From the NCBI GenBank assembly GCA_964577825.1, contig CAZOBJ010000038.1, forward strand, positions 1-25,588: a DNA stretch of 25,588 nt. The letters are read 5' to 3'. Every line of letters begins with the position of its first letter. Within the stretch, counting starts at the first letter, position 1. Made by a program: the position numbers and the translations under genes. This DNA is from CAZOBJ01 sp964577825 (GTDB taxonomy: Bacteria > Planctomycetota > SZUA-567 > JAFGNG01). The notes beneath the pieces are model-generated. The model was given only the letters and a program-made list of their open reading frames with translations, was not told the origin of the DNA and searched no databases. Shown here in pieces: positions 18,212-25,588 of the stretch.

Positions 18212-18275
18212 GGCGCACATCGGAAGCGCCAACGCGCGGTGCGCGGCGCGGGCATCGCGCTTGGCCACACAGCGT

Positions 18276-18304
18276 TTGACAGCGCGCGTCTGCGGCGGTA
18301 TAGG
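18276..18304 (+). promoter_or_regulatory. strong sigma70-type promoter for the sugar ABC importer
   Basis: Perfect TTGACA (18276-18281), exactly 17 bp and TATAGG (18299-18304, 4 of 6) lie 86 bp before the ATG at 18391. It is the best promoter in the window. No clear operator dyad is seen nearby. Confidence 0.7.
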
Positions 18305-18390
18305 GAGGGTCGATCCCCGCGCCGCTGGCGGCAGGCTGCGTGGCCGCCCCGCCGCGGCGCCCCGGACCCGTGCGCACAGGAGATCCGACG

Positions 18391-19728
18391 ATGAAGAAGG
18401 CCGTCGTGGTCGTGGTGGTGCTGTTGGCCCTGGTGGTGTGGCTTGTCCTCTCCCGCGGGCCCGAGGAGGCCGGGCCCGCCGCGCCCGGAGAGGGCGAAGG
18501 CGCCGGGCCCCCGTCCGTGACCGAGGCGGGCGAGATCAGCTTCATGATCGGCGGGTCGCCGCGCGAGTTCAGTTGGTGGGAGAAGATCCTCGACCGGTTC
18601 GAGGCCAAGACCGGCGTGACCGTGAACATGGTGCGCCTGCCCGCGGACACGGACCAGAAGAAGCAGTCGATGCTGTTGGCCCTGCGCGCCGAGCAGGCAG
18701 ACCCGGACGTCTTGCTCATGGACGTGGCCTGGATCGGGCAGATGGCCGCCGCGGACTGGCTCGAACCCCTCGACGCCCGCGGCGTGGACGCGGCCGCGTA
18801 CTTCCCCAAGATCGTGGACCTCGCGGACACGCACCAGAGGGACCTCATCGCCCTGCCGGTGTACGTGGACGCGGGCATGCTCTACTACCGCACCGACCTG
18901 CTGGAGTCCTACGGGTTCGACGGCCCGCCCGAGACCTGGTCCGAGCTGCGCGACATGGCCGCAAAGGTCCAGGCCGGCGAACGCGACGAGAACCCCGACT
19001 TCTGGGGGTACGTGTGGCAGGGCGCCCAGTACGAGGGCTTGATCTGCAACGCGCTGGAGGTGTTCGTGTCCGCGGGCGGCGGGTTCTTCGACGACCGGAT
19101 GCGTCCCGTGGTCGACTCCGCGCCGAACCGCCGCGCGCTCGCCTACATGGTGAGCCTCGTGCAGGACGCGGAGGTCTCGCCCCCGAACACGTACACGGAC
19201 ATGAAGGAAGAGGAGGTGCGCATCCTGTTCCAGAACGGGAACGCCTGCTTCGAGCGCAACTGGCCCTATGCACGCCGCCTGCACGCCGAGGAGGACAGCG
19301 CGGTGCAGGGTCGGTTCGGCATGGCCACGCTGCCCTCATTCCCGGACCACGAGAGCGCCAGCACCCTGGGCGGATGGCACATGGGGGTGAGCCGGTTCTC
19401 GGACAACAAGGACGCCGCGGCCCGGTTCGTCGAGTTCGTTACGTCGTATGGCACGCAGAAGGACATGCTGCGCGAGCTGGGGCTCAACCCGGGCCGGCCC
19501 GACGTGTACGAGGACGAGGAGCTCTTGACCGAGGAGCCGGCCCTTCGCACCCTGCGCGACGTGTTCATGCAGGCCGTGCCGCGGCCGCAGGTTCCGTACT
19601 ACTCGGCCGTGTCCGCGGTCTTGCAGAACCACATCAACGCCGCGCTCGCCGGGCAGGAGTCGCCCGACGAGGCGCTGGCCGCAGCCCAGCGGGAGATCGA
19701 GGAGATCGTGCGCGACCATGCCCAGTGA
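18391..19728 (+). CDS. ABC transporter carbohydrate-binding protein (family 1 type)
   Basis: This 445-residue protein starts at an ATG with AGGAG upstream. Residues 4-20 are a strongly hydrophobic segment after MKK, with no Cys for lipid attachment. It is therefore either a cleaved signal or an uncleaved membrane anchor, followed by a flexible Gly/Pro/Glu linker (22-45). The body is a typical sugar-binding fold: ISFMIGGSPREFSWWEKILDRFEAKTGVTV at the start, then DPDVLLMDVAWIGQMAAADWLEPLD, ALPVYVDAGMLYYRTDLLE and GGWHMGVSRFS. These match the MalE/UgpB-like solute-binding family. It should capture a sugar or oligosaccharide in the periplasm and deliver it to the permeases. The ligand is unknown; malQ upstream hints at maltodextrin or trehalose-like sugars. 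It overlaps the next gene by 11 bp. Confidence 0.93.
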   Translation: MKKAVVVVVVLLALVVWLVLSRGPEEAGPAAPGEGEGAGPPSVTEAGEISFMIGGSPREFSWWEKILDRFEAKTGVTVNMVRLPADTDQKKQSMLLALRAEQADPDVLLMDVAWIGQMAAADWLEPLDARGVDAAAYFPKIVDLADTHQRDLIALPVYVDAGMLYYRTDLLESYGFDGPPETWSELRDMAAKVQAGERDENPDFWGYVWQGAQYEGLICNALEVFVSAGGGFFDDRMRPVVDSAPNRRALAYMVSLVQDAEVSPPNTYTDMKEEEVRILFQNGNACFERNWPYARRLHAEEDSAVQGRFGMATLPSFPDHESASTLGGWHMGVSRFSDNKDAAARFVEFVTSYGTQKDMLRELGLNPGRPDVYEDEELLTEEPALRTLRDVFMQAVPRPQVPYYSAVSAVLQNHINAALAGQESPDEALAAAQREIEEIVRDHAQ

Positions 19729-20617
19729 CCGGCCCCGGGCCCGGTACGAGCCGGGCGAGGCGCGCACCGCGTACCTGTTCCTCGCGCCGGTGGTGGGGGC
19801 CATCGCACTCTTCGTGCTGGTCCCTGTCGCCGGGACCCTGTACACGAGCCTGTTCCACGACGTCTCGTACATGGAACGCGCGTTCGTGGGCCTGGACAAC
19901 TACCGGGCCATGTTCGAGAGCGAGCCGTTCCGCGGCGCGGTGGGGTTCACGCTGCTGTTGACCGCCACGACCGTGGCGCTGGAGATGGCCTTCGGCACCG
20001 CGTTCGCGGTGCTGTTGAGCGAGCGGTTCCCGGGCCGGGGCGTGCTGCGCGCGATCATCCTGATCCCGTGGGCGATCCCCACCATCGTGTCCGCGCAGAC
20101 CTGGAAGCTCATCTTTCAGTACACTTACGGGATCCTCAACGTCCTGCTCACGGACCTCGGGCTCGCCGCGGACAAGATCAACTGGCTGGGCACGCCCGCC
20201 TCGGCCTTCTGGGCGCTGGTGGTGGCCGAGGTGTGGAAAACCACGCCCTTCGTGGTGCTGATCGTGCTCGCGGGCCTGCAGGCCATTCCCCAGGAGGTCA
20301 TCCGCCAGGCCAAGGTGGACGGCGCGGGCATGCTCACCCGCTTCCGGCGCGTCACGCTGCCGCTCCTGCGGCCCGTGCTCGTCATCGCGCTCGTGTTCCG
20401 CACCATCGACTCGCTGCGCATCTTCGACCTCGTGTACGTGCTCACGGGCGGCGGGCCGGGCGGCGCGACCAAGACCCTGTCGGTGCTCGGGTTCAACTAC
20501 TTCACCGACGACCGGTTCGGCATGGGGTCCGCGGTGAGCGTGGCCACGTTCCTCATCGCGTTCGCGATCACGCTCGTATACATCCGAGTGGGCCGATTCC
20601 GCGAGACGATCGGGTAG
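19718..20617 (+). CDS. ABC sugar permease, MalF/UgpA type
   Basis: This 299-residue protein starts at an ATG inside the end of the binding-protein gene (11-bp overlap), which implies coupled translation. Six membrane segments are expected; the first (about 18-45, YLFLAPVVGAIALFVLVPV) and the PWAIPTIVSAQTWKLIF region are typical. The cytosolic EAA loop that docks on the ATPase is EVIRQAKVDGAG (193-204), followed by FRRVTLPLLRPV. GGGPGGATKTL (about 245-255) is a further signature of these permeases. It forms one half of the inner-membrane channel with the next gene. Confidence 0.95.
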   Translation: MPSDRPRARYEPGEARTAYLFLAPVVGAIALFVLVPVAGTLYTSLFHDVSYMERAFVGLDNYRAMFESEPFRGAVGFTLLLTATTVALEMAFGTAFAVLLSERFPGRGVLRAIILIPWAIPTIVSAQTWKLIFQYTYGILNVLLTDLGLAADKINWLGTPASAFWALVVAEVWKTTPFVVLIVLAGLQAIPQEVIRQAKVDGAGMLTRFRRVTLPLLRPVLVIALVFRTIDSLRIFDLVYVLTGGGPGGATKTLSVLGFNYFTDDRFGMGSAVSVATFLIAFAITLVYIRVGRFRETIG

Positions 20618-20626
20618 GGGGCTCTG

Positions 20627-21454
20627 ATGCGCGAAGATGCGATTCGCCGCGCGCTCATCATCGCCGGGTCCGTGGGCCTGTTGGTCTTCGCGTTGGCGCC
20701 CGTGACCTGGATGGCCTGGATCTCCTTCGCCGACCGCCCGGACCTCGTGGTCCAGGGCGAGGCCGCGTACGGGCTGGGCAACTACGTGGACGTGCTCACC
20801 GAAGAGGAGCTCCACTTCCTGGACTACTTTCGCAACAGCCTGGTCATTTCGCTCGTGACCGCGCTGGCCGTGACCGCGTCCGCGAGCCTGGCCGGGTATG
20901 CGGTCAGCCGCCTGCGGTTTCGCGGCCGGGTGCTCGTGCCCCTGGCGGTGCTGGCCGTGAGCATGTTTCCGCCCATCAGCATCGTGGGGTACCTGCACCG
21001 GATCTTTTCGCAGGCGGGCCTGCTCAACACCCACCTCGCCCTGATCCTGCCCTACATCGCGTTCACCGTGCCGCTGGGGCTGTGGATCAACATGAGCTAC
21101 TTCGCCCAGATCCCGCGCGACCTGGACCGCGCGGCCATGATCGACGGCGCGGGCCGGTTGCGCACGCTCACCCACGTCGTGCTGCCCGTGGCGTTGCCCG
21201 GGATCTTCAGCTCGTTTCTGCTGGTGCTCATCGCGTGCTTCAACGAGTTCCTGTTCGCCCTGATGCTCACGGTCGACTACCGCGCGCGCACCCTGTCCGT
21301 GGGCATCGCCATGTTCCAGGGCCTGCACGGCGAAATGCCCTGGGGGAGCCTGATGGCCGCGTCGGTGCTGACGTGCGCGCCGCTCGTGGCCCTCACGCTC
21401 CTTTTCCAGCGGTACGTGGTCCAGGGCCTGTCCGCCGGCGCGCTGAAAGGATAA
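20627..21454 (+). CDS. ABC sugar permease, MalG/UgpE type
   Basis: This 275-residue protein starts 9 bp after the previous stop, with GTAGGGGG upstream of the ATG. Six membrane segments are expected, beginning at about 10-33. The EAA loop is IPRDLDRAAMIDGAG (162-176), followed by THVVLPVALPGI. SRLRFRGR and NSLVISLVTALAVTASASLAGYA are typical MalG-type landmarks. It pairs with the MalF-type permease to form the transmembrane channel. Confidence 0.95.
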   Translation: MREDAIRRALIIAGSVGLLVFALAPVTWMAWISFADRPDLVVQGEAAYGLGNYVDVLTEEELHFLDYFRNSLVISLVTALAVTASASLAGYAVSRLRFRGRVLVPLAVLAVSMFPPISIVGYLHRIFSQAGLLNTHLALILPYIAFTVPLGLWINMSYFAQIPRDLDRAAMIDGAGRLRTLTHVVLPVALPGIFSSFLLVLIACFNEFLFALMLTVDYRARTLSVGIAMFQGLHGEMPWGSLMAASVLTCAPLVALTLLFQRYVVQGLSAGALKG

Positions 21455-21457
21455 TCC

Positions 21458-22564
21458 GTGGAACCGGTCGCCCTGCGTTGCGAGCGCCTGAGCAAGACCT
21501 TCTTCAGCCTGCGCGGCCGGGTGGAGGCTTTGCGCCAGGTCACCCTGCGCGCCGAGCCCGGCGAGCTGTTGGTGCTCCTGGGCCCGAGCGGCTGCGGCAA
21601 GAGCACGCTTTTGAACCTGGTGGCCGGGCTGGAGAAGCCCACCGCCGGCCGGGTGGTCCTGGGCGAGCGCACGGTGGCCGACGCAGAGGCGCGCGCGTTC
21701 GCCTCGCCCTTCGAGCGGGACGTGGCCATGGTCTTCCAAAGCTACGCCCTGTACCCGCACATGACCGTGGGGCAGAACATCGCGTTTCCGTTGACGAACC
21801 TGCGCCCGCGTCCCGGCCGCGAGGAGCGCGACCGGCGCGCGCGCGAGGCGGCGCGGCTCTTGCGCATCGAGGAGCTTTTGGACCGCAAGCCGGCCGAGCT
21901 CTCCGGCGGGCAGCGCCAGCGCGTGGCCATCGGCCGGGCGATCGTGCGCCAGCCGCGAGTGTTCCTGCTCGACGAGCCGTTGTCCAACCTCGACGCGCAG
22001 CTTCGCACCGAGATGCGCGCGCAGCTCAAGGACCTCCAGCGCCGCCTGGGCGTGACCGCGGTGTACGTCACCCACGACCAGACCGAGGCCATGACCCTGG
22101 GCGACCGCATCGCGGTGCTGCGCGCGGGCACGGTCCAGCAGGTGGGCACGCCCATGGACATCTACGACCACCCGGCCAACCCGTTCGTGGCCCGGTTCGT
22201 GGGAAGCCCGCCCATGAACCTGTTCGAGGGCCCGGTGGAGGCCCGAGGCGACGGCGTGCGCCTGCGCGACGGCGAGCTGGCCCTGACCTTCGCCGGTCCG
22301 CTCGCCGAGCGGCTGCGCGCGCATGCGGGCCAGCACGTCGTGCTGGGCGTGCGGCCCGAGCACATCGACCTCGTGGCCCCGGGGCGGGGCAACCTGGACG
22401 TGACCGTGGACGTGGTCGAGAACCTGGGGTCCACGTGCCTGTTGTGCGCGCTCTTCGAGGAGCGGCAGATCGTGGTGCAGGCCGAGGCCCCGCCCGAGGA
22501 GAAGCGGGTGGGCCTGCGCTTCCGTGCCGAGCGCGTGCACGTGTTCGCGGGGGAGGGGGGATAG
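21458..22564 (+). CDS. ABC sugar-import ATPase, MalK/UgpC/MsmX type
   Basis: This 368-residue protein starts with GTG at 21458, 3 bp after the previous stop, with AAAGGA upstream. Walker A is GPSGCGKST (42-50, K48). The Q-loop is Q94, the signature LSGGQRQR lies at 148-155, Walker B VFLLDEP has E173, the D-loop is SNLDA and the H-loop is H206 in THDQTEAM. The C-terminal 130 residues (LGVRPEHIDLV and following) are the OB/TOBE domain of the MalK group, which in other species can bind regulators. Length and architecture are normal. It powers sugar import from the cytosolic face and closes the four-gene operon. Confidence 0.96.
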   Translation: MEPVALRCERLSKTFFSLRGRVEALRQVTLRAEPGELLVLLGPSGCGKSTLLNLVAGLEKPTAGRVVLGERTVADAEARAFASPFERDVAMVFQSYALYPHMTVGQNIAFPLTNLRPRPGREERDRRAREAARLLRIEELLDRKPAELSGGQRQRVAIGRAIVRQPRVFLLDEPLSNLDAQLRTEMRAQLKDLQRRLGVTAVYVTHDQTEAMTLGDRIAVLRAGTVQQVGTPMDIYDHPANPFVARFVGSPPMNLFEGPVEARGDGVRLRDGELALTFAGPLAERLRAHAGQHVVLGVRPEHIDLVAPGRGNLDVTVDVVENLGSTCLLCALFEERQIVVQAEAPPEEKRVGLRFRAERVHVFAGEGG

Positions 22565-22591
22565 CCCTCCACAGACAGGTTGGGGCTACGA

Positions 22592-23614
22592 ATGGGAAAG
22601 CTCTTCACGCCTAAGCGCATAGAGGACATCCGCAGCCTCTACGCGCACTTGCCCGAGAACAACAGGCCAAGGGTCTATTGGGTTGCGTGCACGCAGCGCG
22701 GCCAACGGATCCGCGAGAAGCTTGAGACATGGGCGGCGCCCATTGCGCAAGATACGCTGGACAAGCTGCTGCCGAATCTAATGAGCCGCGAGAACTTCCG
22801 GGGCGCACGTGGTGAATTGCTGGCGATGTACTACTTCCACTGCCGCGGCTTCTCACTTGAGTACGCGCCGCTCATCGAGGATAAGACGCCCGACCTCCGT
22901 GTCAGCGTACCTGACACCGAGGTCAGCTTTATCGCGGAAGTCTATGCGGAGGACAAAGCACAAGATGAACAGAAGCGGCAGCATTGGGTGGATGATCTTT
23001 ACGCCCGCATTCAGAAGCTGGACTACGGCTACAGAGTCGACGCGGACTTCGGTGTTGTCAGCGCAGATTGGGACGATAACAGGACGAAGGCCGTGGCGGC
23101 GGAGTTTGGACAATGGTTCGCAACGTGTCCGAAACGCGGGGATGCAAGAGAAGTGGATGGAGTCCGGATTAGCGTTCGTTCGAAGGTATGCACGCAGGGG
23201 GCCGTCCGGATCGACATTCTTTCTATGGGTGCAGGATGGGTGGATACTGAGCGTGAGCGACCGAAAAAGAAGATCAAGGGCAAGGTCGCTGAATACAGGC
23301 AACTCATCTGCACGTGTGACGCCCCCTTCGTTGTTGTTTACATCCCGGAGTTCACAACTGGGACGGACGCTGGCGGAATGGACGACGCGCTGTTCGGAAA
23401 AGACGGTGTCCGCGTCACGATCAACAAGGCAACGGGAGAGCTGGTTGCCGCTGAACCCTGCAGGCAAGCAGATGGGCTGTTCTCGAAGGGCAACTCGGCC
23501 CTGGCAGGTGTGCTCCTTTTGAGTGAGGTTGGTGGCGAGATCAGCCCCACCTGGCGGCTCAACCCTGGCGCAAGATATCGGCTGCCCAGTTGGATTGCTC
23601 AACAGAACGGTTGA
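22592..23614 (+). CDS. hypothetical protein, possibly a diverged PD-(D/E)XK-type nuclease fold
   Basis: This 340-residue protein is not recognised by name. ATG 22592 is chosen; a TTG four codons upstream is possible and neither has a strong ribosome-binding site. Base composition is clearly less GC-rich, and codon choice more varied, than in all neighbours, which suggests horizontal transfer. The region 68-120 has the order of a PD-(D/E)XK core: FRGARGELLAMYYF with E75, then KTPDLRV with D101, then FIAEVYAED with E116. The expected Lys two residues after E116 is Tyr, so catalysis is uncertain. The rest is mixed alpha/beta, with no signal peptide or membrane segment. It lies between the importer operon and a tRNA gene, a common landing site for mobile DNA. 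It may belong to a defence or mobile system, which is an inference. Confidence 0.75.
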   Translation: MGKLFTPKRIEDIRSLYAHLPENNRPRVYWVACTQRGQRIREKLETWAAPIAQDTLDKLLPNLMSRENFRGARGELLAMYYFHCRGFSLEYAPLIEDKTPDLRVSVPDTEVSFIAEVYAEDKAQDEQKRQHWVDDLYARIQKLDYGYRVDADFGVVSADWDDNRTKAVAAEFGQWFATCPKRGDAREVDGVRISVRSKVCTQGAVRIDILSMGAGWVDTERERPKKKIKGKVAEYRQLICTCDAPFVVVYIPEFTTGTDAGGMDDALFGKDGVRVTINKATGELVAAEPCRQADGLFSKGNSALAGVLLLSEVGGEISPTWRLNPGARYRLPSWIAQQNG

Positions 23615-23623
23615 GCCTTCATG

Positions 23624-23678
23624 CAGCACCGGAAGCCTTCGGGCATGCCGCCATTGCCCTTCGGGGTGCGGTGAGCTG
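23624..23678 (+). other. inverted repeat downstream of the low-GC gene
   Basis: CAGCACCG (23624-23631) can pair with CGGTGAGCTG (23669-23678) with a 2-nt bulge, starting 10 bp after the stop. There is no T run, so it is not a classical terminator. It could be a processed 3' end or a repeat remnant. Confidence 0.3.
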
Positions 23679-23715
23679 ACGCTTCGAGTTCCCGCTGCGC
23701 CTTGGGCCTGTTATG

Positions 23716-23740
23716 AAAAAAGGGCGGCGCGGGGCCGCCC
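23716..23740 (-). terminator. rho-independent terminator of tRNA-Leu
   Basis: On the minus strand the arms GGGCGGC and GCCGCCC form a perfect 7-bp stem with a 5-nt loop, followed by six T. It starts 8 nt after the tRNA CCA end. Confidence 0.9.
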
Positions 23741-23748
23741 CTGGGGGT

Positions 23749-23834
23749 TGGTGCGGAAGAGAGGATTCGAACCTCCACCCGCCGAAGCGGACTAGCTCCT
23801 GAAGCTAGCGCGTCTGCCATTCCGCCACTTCCGC
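23749..23834 (-). tRNA. tRNA-Leu (anticodon CAG)
   Basis: This 86-nt tRNA has acceptor arms GCGGAAG and CTTCCGC, discriminator A and an encoded CCA. The anticodon arm is CTAGC-TTCAGGA-GCTAG, giving anticodon CAG for the CUG codon, the dominant Leu codon in this GC-rich DNA. It has the long variable arm expected of tRNA-Leu (CCGC-TTCG-GCGG) and a TTCGAAT T-loop closed by GAGG/CCTC. Confidence 0.97.
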
Positions 23835-23851
23835 GATGGCTGCGGGGGCCA

Positions 23852-23880
23852 AGCCTACCGCCCGCCCCCGCGGCAGTCAA
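23852..23880 (-). promoter_or_regulatory. promoter of tRNA-Leu
   Basis: On the minus strand TTGACT (23880-23875), exactly 17 bp and TAGGCT (23857-23852) lie 17 nt before the tRNA 5' end. With the terminator this makes an independent single-gene unit. Confidence 0.6.
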
Positions 23881-23921
23881 GGGGAAAGGGGGCGGGCCGT
23901 TCCCCCTCCCTTCGCGAGCCG

Positions 23922-24164
23922 TCCCCCCCTCCCTCCGGGAGGGGGTGAGGGGGAGGGAGAGTTCGGCGCGGCGGCGCGGCGGGCGCTGGGCGAGCGACGG
24001 ATGAGAGCACGCGCACCGCCCCTCACCCCGGCCCTCTCCCGAAGGGAGAGGGGGAACCGCGGGCGTCGTGAGAGAGACGAATGAGAGCGCGCGGGCGCGG
24101 GCGAGCGACGGATGAGAGCACGCGCACCGTCCCTCACCCCGGCCCTCTCCCGAAGGGAGAGGGA
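23922..24164 (+). repeat. third cluster of family 1 repeats
   Basis: Variant 2 (23922-23960), a 58-bp linker, variant 1 (24019-24052), a second linker and variant 1 (24130-24164). A 29-bp segment ending in CGCGCACCG is repeated exactly at 23990-24018 and 24101-24129. The stretch 23881-24184 holds repeats only; no gene is seen. Confidence 0.85.
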
Positions 24165-24184
24165 GTGTGCGGAAGTCGCCGCGC

Positions 24185-24664
24185 CTACCCCTGCGCTGAG
24201 AATCGCGCGAGCAGGGCCGCCGGGCCGGCCGCGTCGGCGGGCCGGGGCGCGAAGCGCAGGGTGCGGCGGGTCGGGCTCTCGAGCGTGAACGTGACCGCCA
24301 AGGCCTCGGCCGGGGCCGCGGGGCCCAGGCGCTCGGGCCACTCCACGGCCACCACGTCGCCGCTCTCGTAGATCTCCTCGAACCCGAGGTCCGCGAGGTC
24401 CGCGGCGCCTTGGAGCCGGTAGCCGTCGAGGTGATGGAGCACGAGCCGCCCCCGGTACACGGCGTGCAGCACGAACGTGGGGCTCACGACCGGGGTGGCC
24501 TCTACGCCCAGGCCCGCGGCGAGCCCCTGCACAAAACAGGTCTTGCCCGCGCCCAGGGGGCCCTGGAGGCCCAGGACCTCGCCCCCGCGGCAGCACGCGC
24601 CCAGGGCGCGGCCCAGCGCCCTGGTCTGTGCGGGCGAGGCGCTCGCGCGTTCAGTCCAGGGCAT
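24185..24664 (-). CDS. tsaE: tRNA threonylcarbamoyladenosine biosynthesis ATPase TsaE
   Basis: This 159-residue protein has the normal TsaE length. The ATG at 24664 overlaps the end of thiL by 14 bp; a longer reading into thiL has no support. TsaE works with TsaB and TsaD to make t6A at position 37 of ANN-decoding tRNAs in the cytosol. The Walker A motif is GPLGAGKT (35-42, K41), followed by SPTF (61-64), HHLDGYRL (77-84, D80) and EWPERLG (108-114), all family landmarks. The overlap implies cotranscription and coupled translation with thiL. Confidence 0.95.
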   Translation of the reverse strand: MPWTERASASPAQTRALGRALGACCRGGEVLGLQGPLGAGKTCFVQGLAAGLGVEATPVVSPTFVLHAVYRGRLVLHHLDGYRLQGAADLADLGFEEIYESGDVVAVEWPERLGPAAPAEALAVTFTLESPTRRTLRFAPRPADAAGPAALLARFSAQG

Positions 24665-25574
24665 GGACGTATCCGCCGCCGGGCCAGTCGCCGGCCTGTC
24701 CGGTTTCGTCCACGAGCACAAGGCCCCGGTCGGCCTCGGTGCACCGGCCGATGCGCACAAGCGGCGTGGACAGCGACCAGCGCGAGGCGAGCGCGTCCCA
24801 GGCCTGGGCGCGCACGGTGAGCAAGAGCTCGAAGTCCTCGCCGTCGGTGAGCGCGTGCATGCGTGCGTCCGTGCCCTCGCGCGCGGCCAGGGCCTCGGCG
24901 TCGGGGTGCACGGGCACGCGGCCGGCCTCCACGCGCGCGCCGACCTGCGAGGCGCGGGTGAGGCGCTTGAGGTCCAGGGCCAGACCGTCGGAGAGGTCCA
25001 TCATCGCGGTCACCGCCTCGGAGGCGCACAGCCGTTCGCTCTCCGCCAGGCGCGGGGCGAAGGACAGGTGCCGCCCCGCGCCCGAGCCGCCCAGCGCGCC
25101 CGTGACCGCCACGATGTCGCCGGGCTGCGCCCCGCTTCGGCGCACGGGTCCGCCGGGCAGCGGCCGTCCGAGCGCGGTGACGGTCACGCTCGCGGGCCCG
25201 TCGCCCGCGGTGACGTCCCCGCCCACGAGCGCGAGGCCGTGCTTGCGCGCGCACGCGGCCATGCCCTCGGCGAGCCCCCGGGCCCAGTCGCCGTCTCCTC
25301 CGCGGCGCAGGCCCACGGCGCACAGGCCCCAGCGCGGGGCGCACCCCATGCCCGCGAGGTCCGACAGGCCGCAGGCGACCGCCTTCCAGCCCACGTCCTG
25401 GGCCGGGTCCTCGGCGCGGAAGTGCACGCCTTCCAAGAGCGCGTCCGTGGTGGCCGCGAGCGTGACGCCCTGCATGTCCAGGAGCGCGCAGTCGTCGCCC
25501 GGGCCCTGGACCACGTCCGGCCCGGCCCCGGCCAGGCGCTCACACAGCCAGTCCACGAGTTCGAGTTCGTCCAT
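24651..25574 (-). CDS. thiL: thiamine-monophosphate kinase
   Basis: This 307-residue protein is complete. The ATG at 25574 has GGAGG upstream on the minus strand. ThiL phosphorylates thiamine monophosphate with ATP to the active cofactor thiamine diphosphate. Family motifs follow in order: GPGDDCALL (24-32, D27 D28), TTDALLEGVHF (42-52), SDLAGMG (71-77, usually NDLAAMG), GGDVTAGDG (118-126), MDLSDGLALDL (192-202) and DGEDFELL (244-251). The acidic residues that bind magnesium and the phosphates are present; the only change is Asn to Ser at position 71. It is cytosolic and lies upstream of tsaE. Its promoter would be outside the window. Confidence 0.96.
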   Translation of the reverse strand: MDELELVDWLCERLAGAGPDVVQGPGDDCALLDMQGVTLAATTDALLEGVHFRAEDPAQDVGWKAVACGLSDLAGMGCAPRWGLCAVGLRRGGDGDWARGLAEGMAACARKHGLALVGGDVTAGDGPASVTVTALGRPLPGGPVRRSGAQPGDIVAVTGALGGSGAGRHLSFAPRLAESERLCASEAVTAMMDLSDGLALDLKRLTRASQVGARVEAGRVPVHPDAEALAAREGTDARMHALTDGEDFELLLTVRAQAWDALASRWSLSTPLVRIGRCTEADRGLVLVDETGQAGDWPGGGYVHALD

Positions 25575-25588
25575 GGGGCCTCCGGTCT

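Noticed and set aside
18212..18231. Terminator after malQ
   Set aside because: GGCGC and GCGCC can form a 5-bp stem, but it is short and lacks a T run.
22565..23834. Attachment sites of an element integrated at tRNA-Leu
   Set aside because: I looked for a copy of the tRNA 3' end near 22565-22592 and found none. There is no integrase gene, so an att-bounded island cannot be claimed.
24665..24760. A longer N-terminus for TsaE
   Set aside because: It lies inside thiL, lacks a ribosome-binding site and has no TsaE similarity; the ATG at 24664 gives the normal length.

Overview
The window is a GC-rich bacterial chromosome segment of dense protein-coding DNA. It has one tRNA gene, no rRNA and no CRISPR array. 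A run of exactly 100 N at 16220-16319 shows that it comes from a scaffolded draft assembly. The gene set (lipoprotein SpoIID-like enzyme, YajC, a fused and strongly enlarged SecDF, periplasmic carbohydrate enzymes) points to a diderm bacterium. The fused, coiled-coil-containing, expanded SecDF fits Planctomycetota or a neighbouring phylum best, but this is an inference from gene architecture and no marker gene proves it. Several promoters match a sigma70 pattern (TTGAC-like, 17 bp, TA-rich hexamer).

Layout. 1-2973 (-): the first 991 codons of a very large secreted glycoside-hydrolase-like protein, cut by the window edge. 3189-4145 (+): a tandem GNAT acetyltransferase. 4194-5144 (-): a secreted TPR-like protein. 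5471-6364 (-): a YmdB-family metallophosphoesterase. 6542-13175 (+): a likely operon of SpoIID/LytB lipoprotein, tgt, yajC and secDF, read from a clear divergent promoter. 13321-16082 (+): a response regulator/PAS/PAS/GGDEF diguanylate cyclase whose stop codon overlaps the GTG start of rsmJ. 16661-18211 (+): malQ. 18391-22564 (+): a four-gene carbohydrate ABC importer (binding protein, two permeases, ATPase) behind an excellent promoter. 22592-23614 (+): a visibly lower-GC gene that looks like a diverged PD-(D/E)XK protein. 23749-23834 (-): tRNA-Leu(CAG) with its own promoter and terminator. 24185-25574 (-): thiL and tsaE, overlapping by 14 bp.

How the genes work together. The central operon joins tRNA queuosine modification (Tgt) with the Sec accessory motor (YajC, SecDF) and a cell-wall enzyme. 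MalQ next to the sugar importer suggests uptake and intracellular rearrangement of malto-oligosaccharides. The GGDEF protein signals through c-di-GMP.

The most unusual signal is the repeat content. Two families of palindromic repeats sit at functionally sensitive places. Family 1 forms composite units in three intergenic clusters (5151-5423, 16123-16593, 23922-24164) and supplies the ribosome-binding site of the TPR-like gene. Family 2 supplies the ribosome-binding site of the GGDEF gene, with a possible anti-Shine-Dalgarno switch. It also appears to be inserted in frame inside rsmJ as about 55 extra residues directly before the SAM-binding motif.
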